From assembly GCA_050288165.1 (NCBI GenBank), contig JBNKDG010000005.1:124001-188000 (forward strand): a stretch of 64,000 bases of DNA, given 5' to 3'. This DNA comes from JAPHTQ01 sp050288165. Its GTDB lineage: Bacteria > Pseudomonadota > Gammaproteobacteria > Thiohalomonadales > Thiohalomonadaceae. Below the pieces are notes generated by a model. The model searched no databases and was not told the origin of the DNA. It saw only the letters and a list, made by a program, of their open reading frames with translations. Position numbers and translations under genes: made by a program. Within the stretch, counting starts at the first letter, position 1; every line of letters starts with the position of its first letter. Of this stretch, positions 1 to 8,124 are shown in pieces.

Positions 1-178
1 CACGGTTGTATGGAAAGAAACTGAAGCCCAGTGCCAACAGCACCAGCACCACCAGACTGGAGGTTTCGAGCGGGATGTTTTCGCGAGTAAAGAGATAGAG
101 CGCCACTACGATGAGCAGCAGTACCGCAATTCCATGTGCATCGGGGGCAGCAGGCAGGGTGAAGTTCATGAGCACCAT
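1..178 (-). CDS. SLC13-type permease, N-terminal fragment
   Basis: Only the first 59 or so codons are inside the window; the gene continues beyond the left edge. The translation opens MVLMNFTLPAAPDAHGIAVL, followed by a hydrophobic segment (VLLLIVVALYLF), the phrase TRENIPLETSS and a second hydrophobic segment. This resembles the start of SLC13/citrate-transporter-like permeases, which carry TrkA-C domains in the middle. The start could be the ATG at 178 or the one at 169; neither has a clear ribosome binding site. It is divergent from the PhnA gene. Family assignment rests on a short fragment. Confidence 0.55.
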   Translation of the reverse strand, partial: MVLMNFTLPAAPDAHGIAVLLLIVVALYLFTRENIPLETSSLVVLVLLALGFSFFPYNR

Positions 179-282
179 TGTAGCGACCAAAAGGGGTTTC
201 GCCACAGCACCCGGAGATTCCCCGGACATGGGCAGCACGACGAAGGTATAATGCGCTTTTTTCCCGGCAGGACATCGATACA

Positions 283-861
283 ATGAGCACAGAGCAAGAA
301 CTTCACGCGCGCAGTGAATCCAAATGCGAACTTTGCGGCGCGACCGATAATCTCTCCGTTTACGAAATTCCCCCGGCCTCCGATGGCAGTGCGGACCAGA
401 GTGTTCTGCTCTGTGGTACCTGTCTTGAGCAGATCGAAGACCCGGACAAGATCGACGCCAACCACTGGCGTTGCCTCAACGACAGCATGTGGAGTCAGGT
501 ACCTGCGGTTCAGGTGATGGCCTGGCGCATGCTGACCCGCCTGAGTGCCGAAGGTTGGCCGCAGGAATTGCTGGATATGCTCTATCTCGACGACGACACC
601 CTGGCCTGGGCCAAGTCGGGTCTCCCGAGTGATGATGATGCCGCTGCGGTACATAAAGATTGCCACGGCGCAGTGCTTGAGGCAGGCGACACAGTTACCC
701 TGATTAAGGATCTCAACGTCAAGGGCGCCAACTTCACCGCCAAGCGCGGTACCGCGGTACGCGGCATTTCGCTGGTACCGGATAATGCGGGACAGATCGA
801 AGGCAAGGTGAATGGTCAGCAGATTGTGATCCTGACCCAATTCGTGAAAAAGTCTTCTTGA
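283..861 (+). CDS. PhnA/YjdM family zinc-ribbon protein
   Basis: A 192-residue protein of the PhnA (YjdM) family. Despite the historical name, its role in phosphonate use is not established and the biochemical function is unknown. The N-terminal region has a zinc-ribbon-like pair, CELCG near residue 17 and CGTC near residue 44. The C-terminal third carries the family signature: a GDTVTLIKDLNVKG stretch followed by KRGTAVRGI, ending in QFVKKSS. The middle section is longer than in the short Escherichia coli protein. It stands alone and is convergent with the ROK kinase, with a shared palindromic terminator between them. Confidence 0.88.
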   Translation: MSTEQELHARSESKCELCGATDNLSVYEIPPASDGSADQSVLLCGTCLEQIEDPDKIDANHWRCLNDSMWSQVPAVQVMAWRMLTRLSAEGWPQELLDMLYLDDDTLAWAKSGLPSDDDAAAVHKDCHGAVLEAGDTVTLIKDLNVKGANFTAKRGTAVRGISLVPDNAGQIEGKVNGQQIVILTQFVKKSS

Positions 862-878
862 TCAGATCTACACTCGAC

Positions 879-911
879 AAAAGCCATGAAAGCGACGCTT
901 TCATGGCTTTT
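879..911. terminator. Bidirectional intrinsic terminator
   Basis: A perfect 15-base stem (879-893 with 897-911) and a 3-base loop, with A-run on the left and T-run on the right. It lies between the convergent PhnA and ROK genes and can serve both strands. Confidence 0.85.
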
Positions 912-1808
912 TTATTGCCATAACCAGGCAGCACCGCGCACCCCGCTGGAGTCACCATGTTTCGGTGGCAACAGACGGGTATCGACCCGATCGGAAAAGA
1001 CATACTTGCCCCACAGACGCGGCACATTTGCATAAAGACGGTCGATCTTCGACATGCCGCCACCGAGGACGATCACATCAGGATCAAGCAGGTTGATCAC
1101 CGATGCCAGGGCGCGGGCCATGCGATCCTCATAAGCCTGCAGTGCCTTCTCCGCAGGTTCGTCACCCTGTACCGCACGCATAACGATCTCCTCCGCCGCG
1201 ATGACACCGCCGCCACTGCGTGCAAACTCGGCGGCAAAGCCGGGACCGGAGAGCCAGGTTTCGATACACCCCCGTTTACCGCAATAGCAGTCGGGACCGG
1301 GTAGCTCATCGGCGCACGGCCAGGGCAACGGATTGTGCCCCCACTCTCCGGCGATGGCGTTGGATCCGGTCAGCGGTCGACCGTGCACGGCAATCCCGCC
1401 TCCGGTTCCGGTGCCGACGATCACCCCGAACACCACCTCGGCACCCGCCGCCGCGCCGTCGGTCGCCTCCGAAACAACGAAACAGTTGGCGTCGTTGCTC
1501 AGGCGCACCGGCCTGTTCAGCGCCTGTTGCAGATCCTGATCCAGCGGCTGGCCGTTGAGCCAGGTGGAGTTGGCGTTTTTCACCAGCCCGGTGGCGGGCG
1601 AGATGGCGCCGGGGATTCCGACTCCGACGCTGGCCTCTTCACCCAATTGCGCCTCCAGCCCCAGCACCAGATCGGTGATGGTGTTAATGGTCGCCCTATA
1701 ATCGTAGCGCGGGCTCTCCACTCGGCGCCTTGCCAGTTCACTGCCGTCAGCAGCCATGGCGATAGCCTCGGTCTTGGTACCACCCAGATCGATACCGATA
1801 CGAATCAT
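912..1808 (-). CDS. ROK family sugar kinase (fructokinase-like)
   Basis: A ROK-family kinase that would phosphorylate a hexose, probably fructose or a related sugar, with ATP in the cytoplasm. The protein opens MIRIGIDLGGTKTEAIA, the phosphate-binding motif. It then has GVGIPGAISP, the substrate-contact region GEWGHNPLP, and the zinc-binding cluster CYCGKRGCIE typical of the family. VIVLGGGMS near the C-terminus is the second ATP-contact motif. I chose the ATG at 1808 because an AGAGGA sequence precedes it; an upstream start would add seven residues. It is divergent from the DsrC-like gene with a 76-base gap. Exact sugar specificity cannot be read from the sequence. Confidence 0.9.
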   Translation of the reverse strand: MIRIGIDLGGTKTEAIAMAADGSELARRRVESPRYDYRATINTITDLVLGLEAQLGEEASVGVGIPGAISPATGLVKNANSTWLNGQPLDQDLQQALNRPVRLSNDANCFVVSEATDGAAAGAEVVFGVIVGTGTGGGIAVHGRPLTGSNAIAGEWGHNPLPWPCADELPGPDCYCGKRGCIETWLSGPGFAAEFARSGGGVIAAEEIVMRAVQGDEPAEKALQAYEDRMARALASVINLLDPDVIVLGGGMSKIDRLYANVPRLWGKYVFSDRVDTRLLPPKHGDSSGVRGAAWLWQ

Positions 1809-1884
1809 TGCGTCCTCTTGCAGTGGCATGGGGCGATCCCCACATCTATAGTTGACATTATCACTTGGTTAAGTGGAGACCCTG

Positions 1885-2214
1885 ATGAGCACTGCACTGA
1901 ATATCATGCACGCTGATACCTCGGCACCTCGCCAGCCCTGGTCGGAGAAACATGCCGAAGAGCTGGCCAGGGAATTTGGGGTCGGTCGGCTGACCGAATC
2001 ACACTGGCGGATTATCCATACCCTGCGCAACCATTTCGTCCAGTATGGCGCCCTGCCGCCTATGCGCTTTGCCTGTGACATCAGCCGCATGGACCCGCAC
2101 TGCGTCAGCCGGCTGTTCCATTCACCCCAGGAGGCTTGGCGAATCGCAGGGTTGCCCGATCCAGGTAGTGAGATGGAAAGTTATTCATACCCGGACGACA
2201 TGGTGCAGCACTAG
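1885..2214 (+). CDS. DsrC/TusE-like protein lacking the C-terminal cysteines
   Basis: A 109-residue member of the TusE/DsrC/DsvC family. The family hallmarks are visible: an EELAREFGVGRLTESHW block, then IIHTLRNHFVQYGALPPMR, then a C-terminal AGLPDP. In DsrC and TusE the flexible C-terminal arm ends in one or two redox-active cysteines that carry sulfur. Here the arm reads EAWRIAGLPDPGSEMES and continues about ten residues further with no cysteine; the only cysteines are internal. Such cysteine-less homologues are known and have been proposed to be regulatory (RspA type). The start at 1885 follows GTGGAGA. The gene ends 3 bases from the convergent MazG-like gene. Confidence 0.82.
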   Translation: MSTALNIMHADTSAPRQPWSEKHAEELAREFGVGRLTESHWRIIHTLRNHFVQYGALPPMRFACDISRMDPHCVSRLFHSPQEAWRIAGLPDPGSEMESYSYPDDMVQH

Positions 2215-2217
2215 GCG

Positions 2218-2580
2218 CTACGCTTCGTCCTCATATTCCGACGCCCGGCGGGCACTGCCTCGTACCTTGTCCGCCGGGTAGCGTTTTTCGTTGATCTCAA
2301 TCTTCTCCCAGGCTGCCTGTACCGGGTCCACGCCAAGGCGTTCAGCAATGCGGACCAGGAAAATCAGAATATCCGCCAACTCCATCCGCACCTCATCCAG
2401 CTTCTCTGGCGACAGGGCGTAGCTCTGCTCTTCACTCAGCCACTGGAAATGTTCTACCAGTTCGGCGGCCTCGGCGATAAGCGCCATAGAGAGGTTCTTC
2501 GGTGAGTGAAATTGCTCCCAGTCGCGTGCTTTGGCAAACGCTGCCAGGCGCTGGCTCAACTGGTTCAGCGAGTCTTGCAT
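2218..2580 (-). CDS. MazG-like nucleotide pyrophosphohydrolase
   Basis: A 120-residue all-alpha NTP pyrophosphohydrolase of the MazG/dCTPase (RS21-C6) group, which removes pyrophosphate from nucleotides, often non-canonical or cytidine nucleotides, in house-cleaning. The metal-binding helix pair is visible: EAAELVEHFQWLSEEQ (EExxE-like) and EVRMELADILIFL (ExxD). Size matches the single-domain family rather than the two-domain E. coli MazG. It lies tail to tail with the DsrC-like gene. The substrate cannot be decided from sequence. Confidence 0.88.
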   Translation of the reverse strand: MQDSLNQLSQRLAAFAKARDWEQFHSPKNLSMALIAEAAELVEHFQWLSEEQSYALSPEKLDEVRMELADILIFLVRIAERLGVDPVQAAWEKIEINEKRYPADKVRGSARRASEYEDEA

Positions 2581-2661
2581 AGCGGTTCTCGTCAGATTTA
2601 GGGGGTGATTCGGAGGGTCAGATTAGCAGGAGAGCATGATCGGGGATACAGACAAAATAAG

Positions 2662-2680
2662 GCCGGCCCATAGGGCCGGC
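2662..2680 (-). terminator. Intrinsic terminator
   Basis: A GC-rich stem of 8 pairs (2662-2669 with 2673-2680) with a 3-base loop. Read on the minus strand it is followed by CTTATTTTG. It sits 33 bases downstream of the small minus-strand gene ending at 2713. Confidence 0.7.
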
Positions 2681-2712
2681 AAAAGGGGGAACAATGAGGA
2701 GGAGTTACAGAT

Positions 2713-2922
2713 TTATGCCATTTCAGCCTGGGTGGTCAAACGTTCCAGCATCCTGCGGCGACGCTCGATCAACCGGGTATAGAGCTCACGGGACCACACA
2801 TCTGCGGGGTTGCCACTGAGATGGTCGATATTCTTGAGCGTGTTTTGCAACACATTGATTTCATCGTGCAATTTGTGATGAACCGTTGAAATCAGATGAC
2901 GTACTGCAGTCAGATTGTCCAT
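2713..2922 (-). CDS. Small hypothetical helical protein
   Basis: A 69-residue charged protein, MDNLTAVRHLISTVHHKLHD and onward, predicted to be mostly helical with a basic patch ERRRRMLERL near the C-terminus. No family recognised and no signal peptide. The ATG follows GGGAGG on the minus strand (2923-2936 area) and a good terminator lies just downstream, so it looks like a self-contained transcription unit. Function unknown. Confidence 0.6.
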   Translation of the reverse strand: MDNLTAVRHLISTVHHKLHDEINVLQNTLKNIDHLSGNPADVWSRELYTRLIERRRRMLERLTTQAEMA

Positions 2923-3123
2923 TTTTTTACCTCCCTGTAAGGCACTCCTTACACCGGGCCGCGTTGGTTGTTGTTCGGTCAGGAAGCGGCGTCATGAGTG
3001 GTACAGCTACCACTTTCGTATGACTTCCTGGCCCTTGTAGGAAAAGTAATAGCAGGCGAATTGTGTGGTTTTTGTGAACCAGTGCAAATTTTTGTAAAAA
3101 CTGGTGTGTTCTGTGTGGTTATT

Positions 3124-3143
3124 CCCTGCCATGACCGGCAGGG
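3124..3143 (-). terminator. Possible terminator stem-loop
   Basis: A 7-pair GC stem (3124-3130 with 3137-3143) with a 6-base loop lies about 20 bases downstream of the LEA14-like gene. On the minus strand it is followed by AATAACCAC, a poor U-tract, so termination is likely weak or Rho-assisted. Confidence 0.4.
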
Positions 3144-3165
3144 AGGGGGGAATGTCGATGTGAGA

Positions 3166-3984
3166 TCAGCCGCCGATATTGACGCTACCACTCCAGCGTA
3201 GCGGTACAGCACCCAGACCCGGCACGTTGATCTTGCCGTCAAACACGACCGGGACCTTGCCGCCGCTCTTAAGGCGGGTAATCACGGTAGCCACCTCGCG
3301 GTAGTTCAAGGTCATGCCCAGCGCAAGCCGTCCCTGCTTACCTGCCGCCAGTGTAACCGGCGCCAGGCTCTTGCCTTTGGCAACGGGGGTATTGGCGATA
3401 TTCAGGTTGTAGTCGATACCTTCCAGGCGAATGGGGAAGCCGTTGCTGTTCTTCAGGTCGAGCCCGAGTTCTATGTCCATGCCCGAGAGGTTGACCCGCT
3501 TGATCCCCAGCTTGCCGACGCTGACCTTGGGCATCGAAGGCACATCAAGGGTACCGCTGGTTTTGTAGGGCAACTGGAACAGGCCGAAGTCGATATCACC
3601 GCCCAGGGCGTAGCGAACCTTATCCTGTTTCACCAGCGCCGAGGCTCCGTCGAACATGTCCTTAAAGGCCAGCGCCAGTGGCAGTGTCAGGGTGGATTGG
3701 CCGTTTGACGCCAGCTTCAGTTTCTGCGCGGTTTTACCCTTGAGCAGGGTCTTCTCCTCAATATCCAGTTTGTAGCTCAACCCATCCAGCGAGAGGCCTA
3801 TGGGGTTGGGATTTTTTACCCCAAGGACAAAATCGACATCCATCCCGTTGAGACTGATACCGGTGATCTTCGCCTGCTGCACCGAGACTTCCGGTTTTTT
3901 GATGCTCTCCTTGAGCGAGGCACAGGAGCTAAGCATTGCAGCCAGAAACAGAGCGAACAGGGTAGACCAGACTTTTCTCGACAT
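3166..3984 (-). CDS. LEA14-type (WHy domain) lipoprotein
   Basis: A predicted outer-membrane or periplasmic lipoprotein. After the start MSRKVWSTLFALFLAAMLSS a lipobox places the modified cysteine in LSSCAS. The mature protein holds two tandem WHy/LEA type 2 beta-sandwich units. The first begins near VSVQQAKITGISLNGMDVD with GVKNPNPIGL; the second is near VGKLGIKRVNLSGMDIELG with LKNSNGFPI. The repeated signature is a valine-rich strand, then NPN or NSN. These proteins are linked to desiccation or envelope stress, but the bacterial role is unclear. I chose 3984 because GAGG lies upstream. The membrane protein gene at 4002 precedes it with a 17-base gap, so the two are probably cotranscribed. 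Confidence 0.82.
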   Translation of the reverse strand: MSRKVWSTLFALFLAAMLSSCASLKESIKKPEVSVQQAKITGISLNGMDVDFVLGVKNPNPIGLSLDGLSYKLDIEEKTLLKGKTAQKLKLASNGQSTLTLPLALAFKDMFDGASALVKQDKVRYALGGDIDFGLFQLPYKTSGTLDVPSMPKVSVGKLGIKRVNLSGMDIELGLDLKNSNGFPIRLEGIDYNLNIANTPVAKGKSLAPVTLAAGKQGRLALGMTLNYREVATVITRLKSGGKVPVVFDGKINVPGLGAVPLRWSGSVNIGG

Positions 3985-4001
3985 CTCACTTACCTCGGAC
4001 A

Positions 4002-4361
4002 CTAGAACCACCAACCACGCGGGTTGGGATGTGGACGACCCATACTGAGCATACGAATCCCTTTAACGCAGCGCACCAGGAACCAGATCAGCCAGAGCAG
4101 CAAAATCAGATAACCAATGAAGAAGATCACCAGCGGGGCACTGAGCGCCCCCACCAGTAGACTGATCCAGAAAGTGCGGATGATCAAAGTGTAATGACTC
4201 TGCAACCATTCCGGCGATTCGTCGCGATAAACGTAGGAGATCACAATGGCAATGATGCCGGTGAAGAAGAGAAGAGGAGATGCGATGAGCAGCACATAGG
4301 CGACCATTGCTGTCTCTTTTCCCTGCATCGGTACCGGCTCAGGGGTTTCCCAATCGGTCAT
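4002..4361 (-). CDS. DUF4870-like small membrane protein
   Basis: A 119-residue protein with about three hydrophobic helices: VAYVLLIASPLLFFTGIIAI, FWISLLVGALSAPLVIFFIG and ILLLWLIWFLV. A conserved-looking loop YVYRDESPEWLQSHY joins the first two. This arrangement matches DUF4870/YidH-like small inner-membrane proteins of unknown function. The C-terminal tail is short, basic and glycine/proline-rich. It is 17 bases upstream of the LEA14 lipoprotein and likely in its operon. Confidence 0.72.
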   Translation of the reverse strand: MTDWETPEPVPMQGKETAMVAYVLLIASPLLFFTGIIAIVISYVYRDESPEWLQSHYTLIIRTFWISLLVGALSAPLVIFFIGYLILLLWLIWFLVRCVKGIRMLSMGRPHPNPRGWWF

Positions 4362-4424
4362 GGATTCATCCTGTTCTGTCCTGAATGATGTCTCATTAGA
4401 TGAGGAAATCGTCTGTAATTCAAG

Positions 4425-5003
4425 TCAGCCGCGAAATGCCTCTTCGGATTCCAGCCACGCAATCTCCTCAGCGGTAGAGGGTCGACCAAGGATGGCATTG
4501 CGATGAGGGAAACGGCCGAAGCGGCGAACGATCTCCCGGTGGTGTTTCGCCCAGTGCAGATTGCCATCCAGTCCAGCGGACTCAAACAGCGCCACGGCAC
4601 GATCCTGATCCGCCAGCGACTCACTATGCATGAAGGGAAGATAGAGAAATGCCTTCTCCTGTTGGGACAGGGATTGATCCCAACCATGCTCGATGGCCGT
4701 TGCCGCCGCGCTACGCGCACCGCCTTCTCCAGCGAAGCTCTTCGCCTGACCGCGGTAGATATTTAACGGCAGTTGATCGAGCAGGATCACCAGCGCCAAC
4801 GCTCCGTGTGGCGAATTAAGCCAGTGATCCAATTCACCACGCAGGCCTGCCTCGACCCATTCGCCAAAATGTTGCCGCAGTTCATCATCGAACGCGGCGG
4901 TAGAGCGGAACCAGCGTTTTGCCGCGGTTTCCGAGAACCAGAACTGAAGGAGCTGCTCCACTTCATCGGATGAACCTTGCGCCACCATCATTTCACCTTG
5001 CAC
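4425..5003 (-). CDS. DUF924 family protein
   Basis: A 192-residue DUF924 protein, an all-helical TPR-like fold of unknown function that is common in proteobacteria. Family motifs are visible: LLQFWFSE near the start, KRWF, then the block LALVILLDQLPLNIYRGQAK, later FLYLPFMHSESLADQDRAV, and FGRFPHRNAILGR near the C-terminus. The exact start is uncertain among the methionines at residues 1, 5 and 6. It is separated from the upstream TonB gene cluster by a strong terminator. Confidence 0.88.
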   Translation of the reverse strand: MQGEMMVAQGSSDEVEQLLQFWFSETAAKRWFRSTAAFDDELRQHFGEWVEAGLRGELDHWLNSPHGALALVILLDQLPLNIYRGQAKSFAGEGGARSAAATAIEHGWDQSLSQQEKAFLYLPFMHSESLADQDRAVALFESAGLDGNLHWAKHHREIVRRFGRFPHRNAILGRPSTAEEIAWLESEEAFRG

Positions 5004-5039
5004 TTTATAGATATAACAAGCGTAGCTCTGGAATGAGAC

Positions 5040-5064
5040 AAAAAAAACCCGCCATCAAGGCGGG
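5040..5064 (-). terminator. Strong intrinsic terminator of the TonB receptor gene
   Basis: Six G-C pairs (5048-5053 with 5059-5064), a 5-base loop and eight consecutive T residues on the minus strand, 45 bases after the receptor stop codon. Confidence 0.9.
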
Positions 5065-5108
5065 GGCTGCGAACTGCCGCAAGCTATCGCAGCAAGTAGG
5101 AGTACAAC

Positions 5109-7118
5109 TCAGAACTTGTAGGCGGCGTTTAGATAGACGTAGCGTCCCGGCTCGTTCATTAACATCCTGTTATTGCTGGTATCGAACAGCAGAGTTAGAT
5201 CCTTGTAGGTATTGGTGGTGGCATAGGTTTTGTCTGTCAGGTTGTCCACACCGAGAGTGAGTTCGATGTTTTTGTTCACCAGCTGCTGCACCTTCAGATT
5301 GATCACCTGGTATGCATCGATAGCCTGCTCGCCATTGTCCGCATCGTAGTTACTCCACTTATCTGCAGCGATGTACTCAAGACGAACACTGCCATTGGCT
5401 GAATAGTCGTAGTTAAACGCTAGATTGAGTTTGGTTGGCGAGATCTCGGCCAGGTCCTTGTCACTCTGTCCGACCAACGCTTCGCTCTTTTCACCGCGTT
5501 GCCAGGCGATACCATAATCAAGACTGAACTGATCATTGATAAACCATGCACCACTGAGTGAGGCGCCGTAGATCACTGCATCGATGTTCTCGAAGTTATT
5601 AGCGGAGCTATCTGCGTTGTAGTAGATGTAATCTTTCAGTGTGCTGTGGAACAACTTGGCTTTGACGCTGGCGCTCTGATATTTATGTTCCACACCGAGA
5701 TCGATCTCGGTGTTGGTAGTCTGTTTCAGATCGGGTGTACCCGTCTCGATAGGTCCCATCATGCTTGGGCCATGGAAATATAGTTCGCGTGCATCGGGCA
5801 CCCGTGATGAGACACCGACACCACCAAAATAACGTGTCGCAGCACTGGCGTTATAGCTGGCGAAGACAAAACCACCGACACTATTGTAGTCGTTGTCCTG
5901 TTGGACATAGGCATTGCCTGGCTTGATGCTGGTGCTATCGGCACGCAAGCCACCCTTTACATTCCAGGCATCGATGCGTTTATCCAGTTCGACAAACAAT
6001 GCCTGGTTCTGTGTGTCCACATCATCAATGCTGATTTTGCCATCCATCGGCGTCACCATCATTCCGCCCATAACGGTGTATTGACCATCCCAGTTACGTT
6101 TGCTGGCATCCAGGCCGACGGTCAGCCCAGTATCGGCATCCAGTTCCATGCGATTTTTCACCTTAAAACCCTGTACCGCTGTGGTTAATGCACTAATCAT
6201 CTCGTTAGCCGAGTTTGTGCCGGAGGCGAGGCGATAGTAGGTAGACATGGGATGGTCGACCTTGCTGTCGTAGAACTGAAAATCGAGCGCTTTGGAGTAA
6301 CTTCCCAGATCGCGAATGGTGTATTCGACATTCAGAACATCTGAATTGTCATATAGTGCATCCATTTTGCTGGATGGGTAGAGTACGTCGTCACTGCGGT
6401 TGGCGGTGTAGCTGAGGCGCAGTTCCTGATTCTCGGCTGTATCGACAAACAGCTTGGCCATCGCTGTCTGCTTTACATAGGCCTGCTGCTCCTTATATTC
6501 CGGCTTGTATTGCGATGTCGTCGTTGGATCGAGATTGGCAATCTGTTCATAGAACGTGTTGCCATCACCATCTTTATACTGATCACTGCTCTCACGTGAG
6601 GCGCTGAGCAGGAAGCGCACGTTATCGGTGCCCGCACTCATGGAGGCGTAGGTCTTCTGATAGTTCCAGCTACCGAAGTTCACCCCAACCTCACCTGCCA
6701 GTTCTTTTTCTGGCTTCCGGGTGGTGATCATTACCGCGCCGCTCAAGGTACCGAAATTCTCGACATCGTATGGTCCCTCGGTGATATCGATACCGTCGAC
6801 ATTGTTCGCCAGGATATGCGAAGTGGGCGGATCCATGCGATTAGGGCAGGCACCGTAGACCTTGGCGCCGTCGATCAGAATATTGATGTTGTCCTTCTTC
6901 TGCCCGCGCAGAATGATGTCGTTGGCGATGCCGCTGCGACGTACCAGCGAGACTTCCGGCACCTGACTGGCCAATGCCTCGGCAACGTCGGCAGACTTGA
7001 GCTCTTCACCACTAACGTCGTTCAATTTAGTTGCTTCAACTTCAATGATTGGCGTCTGGATCTCCTCTGCGCAAAGCGGTGCCGCGCACAGCAGCAACAG
7101 ATAAGTGTATTTCTTCAT
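5109..7118 (-). CDS. TonB-dependent outer-membrane receptor, OprC/NosA copper type
   Basis: A 669-residue TonB-dependent receptor. A signal peptide (MKKYTYLLLLCAAPLCA) precedes a short TonB-box-like stretch and a plug domain (about residues 35-135). The plug contains IANDIILRGQKKDNINILID and GACPNRMDPPTSH (89-101). The CPNxMDPP motif is characteristic of copper receptors such as OprC and NosA, where Cys and Met bind copper. The barrel holds methionine clusters (VMGGMMVTPMDG, GPSMMGP), consistent with a soft metal ligand. The protein ends in the aromatic residue expected of a barrel (AAYKF). It is a single gene with its own terminator. Copper is inferred; no siderophore gene is nearby. Confidence 0.88.
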   Translation of the reverse strand: MKKYTYLLLLCAAPLCAEEIQTPIIEVEATKLNDVSGEELKSADVAEALASQVPEVSLVRRSGIANDIILRGQKKDNINILIDGAKVYGACPNRMDPPTSHILANNVDGIDITEGPYDVENFGTLSGAVMITTRKPEKELAGEVGVNFGSWNYQKTYASMSAGTDNVRFLLSASRESSDQYKDGDGNTFYEQIANLDPTTTSQYKPEYKEQQAYVKQTAMAKLFVDTAENQELRLSYTANRSDDVLYPSSKMDALYDNSDVLNVEYTIRDLGSYSKALDFQFYDSKVDHPMSTYYRLASGTNSANEMISALTTAVQGFKVKNRMELDADTGLTVGLDASKRNWDGQYTVMGGMMVTPMDGKISIDDVDTQNQALFVELDKRIDAWNVKGGLRADSTSIKPGNAYVQQDNDYNSVGGFVFASYNASAATRYFGGVGVSSRVPDARELYFHGPSMMGPIETGTPDLKQTTNTEIDLGVEHKYQSASVKAKLFHSTLKDYIYYNADSSANNFENIDAVIYGASLSGAWFINDQFSLDYGIAWQRGEKSEALVGQSDKDLAEISPTKLNLAFNYDYSANGSVRLEYIAADKWSNYDADNGEQAIDAYQVINLKVQQLVNKNIELTLGVDNLTDKTYATTNTYKDLTLLFDTSNNRMLMNEPGRYVYLNAAYKF

Positions 7119-7267
7119 TAGTATTCCCCGTGATTATTGTGTGGTTACGCAATTCGGGGAAAGATGGCAAGAAATGCGCCAGCAGTAACTGATTGATTCG
7201 CCGCTGATGGCGATACAACACTGCGGCATATCGCGCACCGACCACGCGATATCCCACATTAGTCCAT

Positions 7268-7438
7268 TAGAAGTGGTCTCAAAATTAAGATTCGTGCCCG
7301 GAGACAAGGTGCCCCGCAGGTAATGCCCTTGGGTGCGCAAAGTCTTCGAGGAGCGGAGTTTACCGGTAGTAAATGAGCACCGGAGAAGGCTTTGCAACAC
7401 AGGATCAGGGTGCGAAGATAATTTTGAGACCACTTCTA
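7268..7438. repeat. MITE-like palindromic element (171 bp)
   Basis: Terminal inverted repeats of about 19 exact bases (7268-7286 with 7420-7438) continue imperfectly inward, and both outer ends carry TA. A second inverted pair lies inside: GCAAAGTCTTC near 7337 against GAAGGCTTTGC near 7384. The whole element can fold into a multi-branched hairpin and has no room for a transposase. TA at both ends is the target duplication expected for IS630/Tc1-type non-autonomous elements; this is an inference. It separates the TonB receptor from the uracil glycosylase gene, and the rest of the 7119-7449 gap shows no gene. Confidence 0.75.
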
Positions 7439-7449
7439 GCTTTTTGAGG

Positions 7450-8118
7450 TCATACCTTGAGTTGGCGCAGACGCTGTTTTAGCAGGTCGGGAAAACGCTT
7501 GTACCAGGTAGCGTTGAGCGGAGAGGGGTGCGGTAATGGATAGAGTTTCAGCTTACGCCGATTGCCATCTGCAGTGGCAATTTCCACTTCGGTGAAGCTT
7601 TCAAAGCGATCCTCGCGCTCCCAGAAGGATTCCAACTGTTGCTTGATCTCACGCGGCTGGTTGATGGCAAACCAGAGAAAAGCCTCGCGACCGAGGGTGA
7701 TCACGGCATTGCCGTTCCAACCGTTGATCAACAGATCGGCAACCAGTGGTTGAAAGGCTTTCTTTACCTTCATCGACCAGGCTTTATTACCAACGGGTTT
7801 ATAAGGAACCGTATTGGCCCAGAAGAAACCCTTGCCTACTTCGACCGAAGCGGCAAAATCGGGTAGAGGTTTATTGTAAAGATGTTCATAAATAGCGACG
7901 CGCACTTTCTGTCCGCCTGCGCCAATAAATGGCATGTGATGCTGCACTTCATCGCGACCCGGATCGCGACCAAAGAATGCGATCTTCGTATCGGGATCGC
8001 CCATACCGATAACCGGGTCGAGAGGGTCACGTTTGTAATCCTGATAGACCGGCAGATCGATACCCGCCAGATCCTCCGCCAGTTTGCGAAAGGCTTTGTT
8101 GCGTTGCGTTGTATTCAT
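7450..8118 (-). CDS. Uracil-DNA glycosylase superfamily protein
   Basis: A 222-residue protein of the UDG superfamily (family 4/5-like), which excises uracil or deaminated bases from DNA. The active-site strand is AFFGRDPGRDEVQHHMPFIG (motif 1, GxDPG-like) and the C-terminal loop is LPHPSPLNATWYK (motif 2, HPSP). No four-cysteine Fe-S cluster pattern is evident, so it differs from typical UDG-4. It begins 6 bases after the nnrS stop codon and probably forms an operon murI-nnrS-udg. Confidence 0.82.
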   Translation of the reverse strand: MNTTQRNKAFRKLAEDLAGIDLPVYQDYKRDPLDPVIGMGDPDTKIAFFGRDPGRDEVQHHMPFIGAGGQKVRVAIYEHLYNKPLPDFAASVEVGKGFFWANTVPYKPVGNKAWSMKVKKAFQPLVADLLINGWNGNAVITLGREAFLWFAINQPREIKQQLESFWEREDRFESFTEVEIATADGNRRKLKLYPLPHPSPLNATWYKRFPDLLKQRLRQLKV

Positions 8119-8124
8119 GATTTC

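Noticed and set aside
7134..7433. Minus-strand frame in the TonB receptor upstream region
   Set aside because: Half of it is the palindromic element; no start signal and no recognisable protein.
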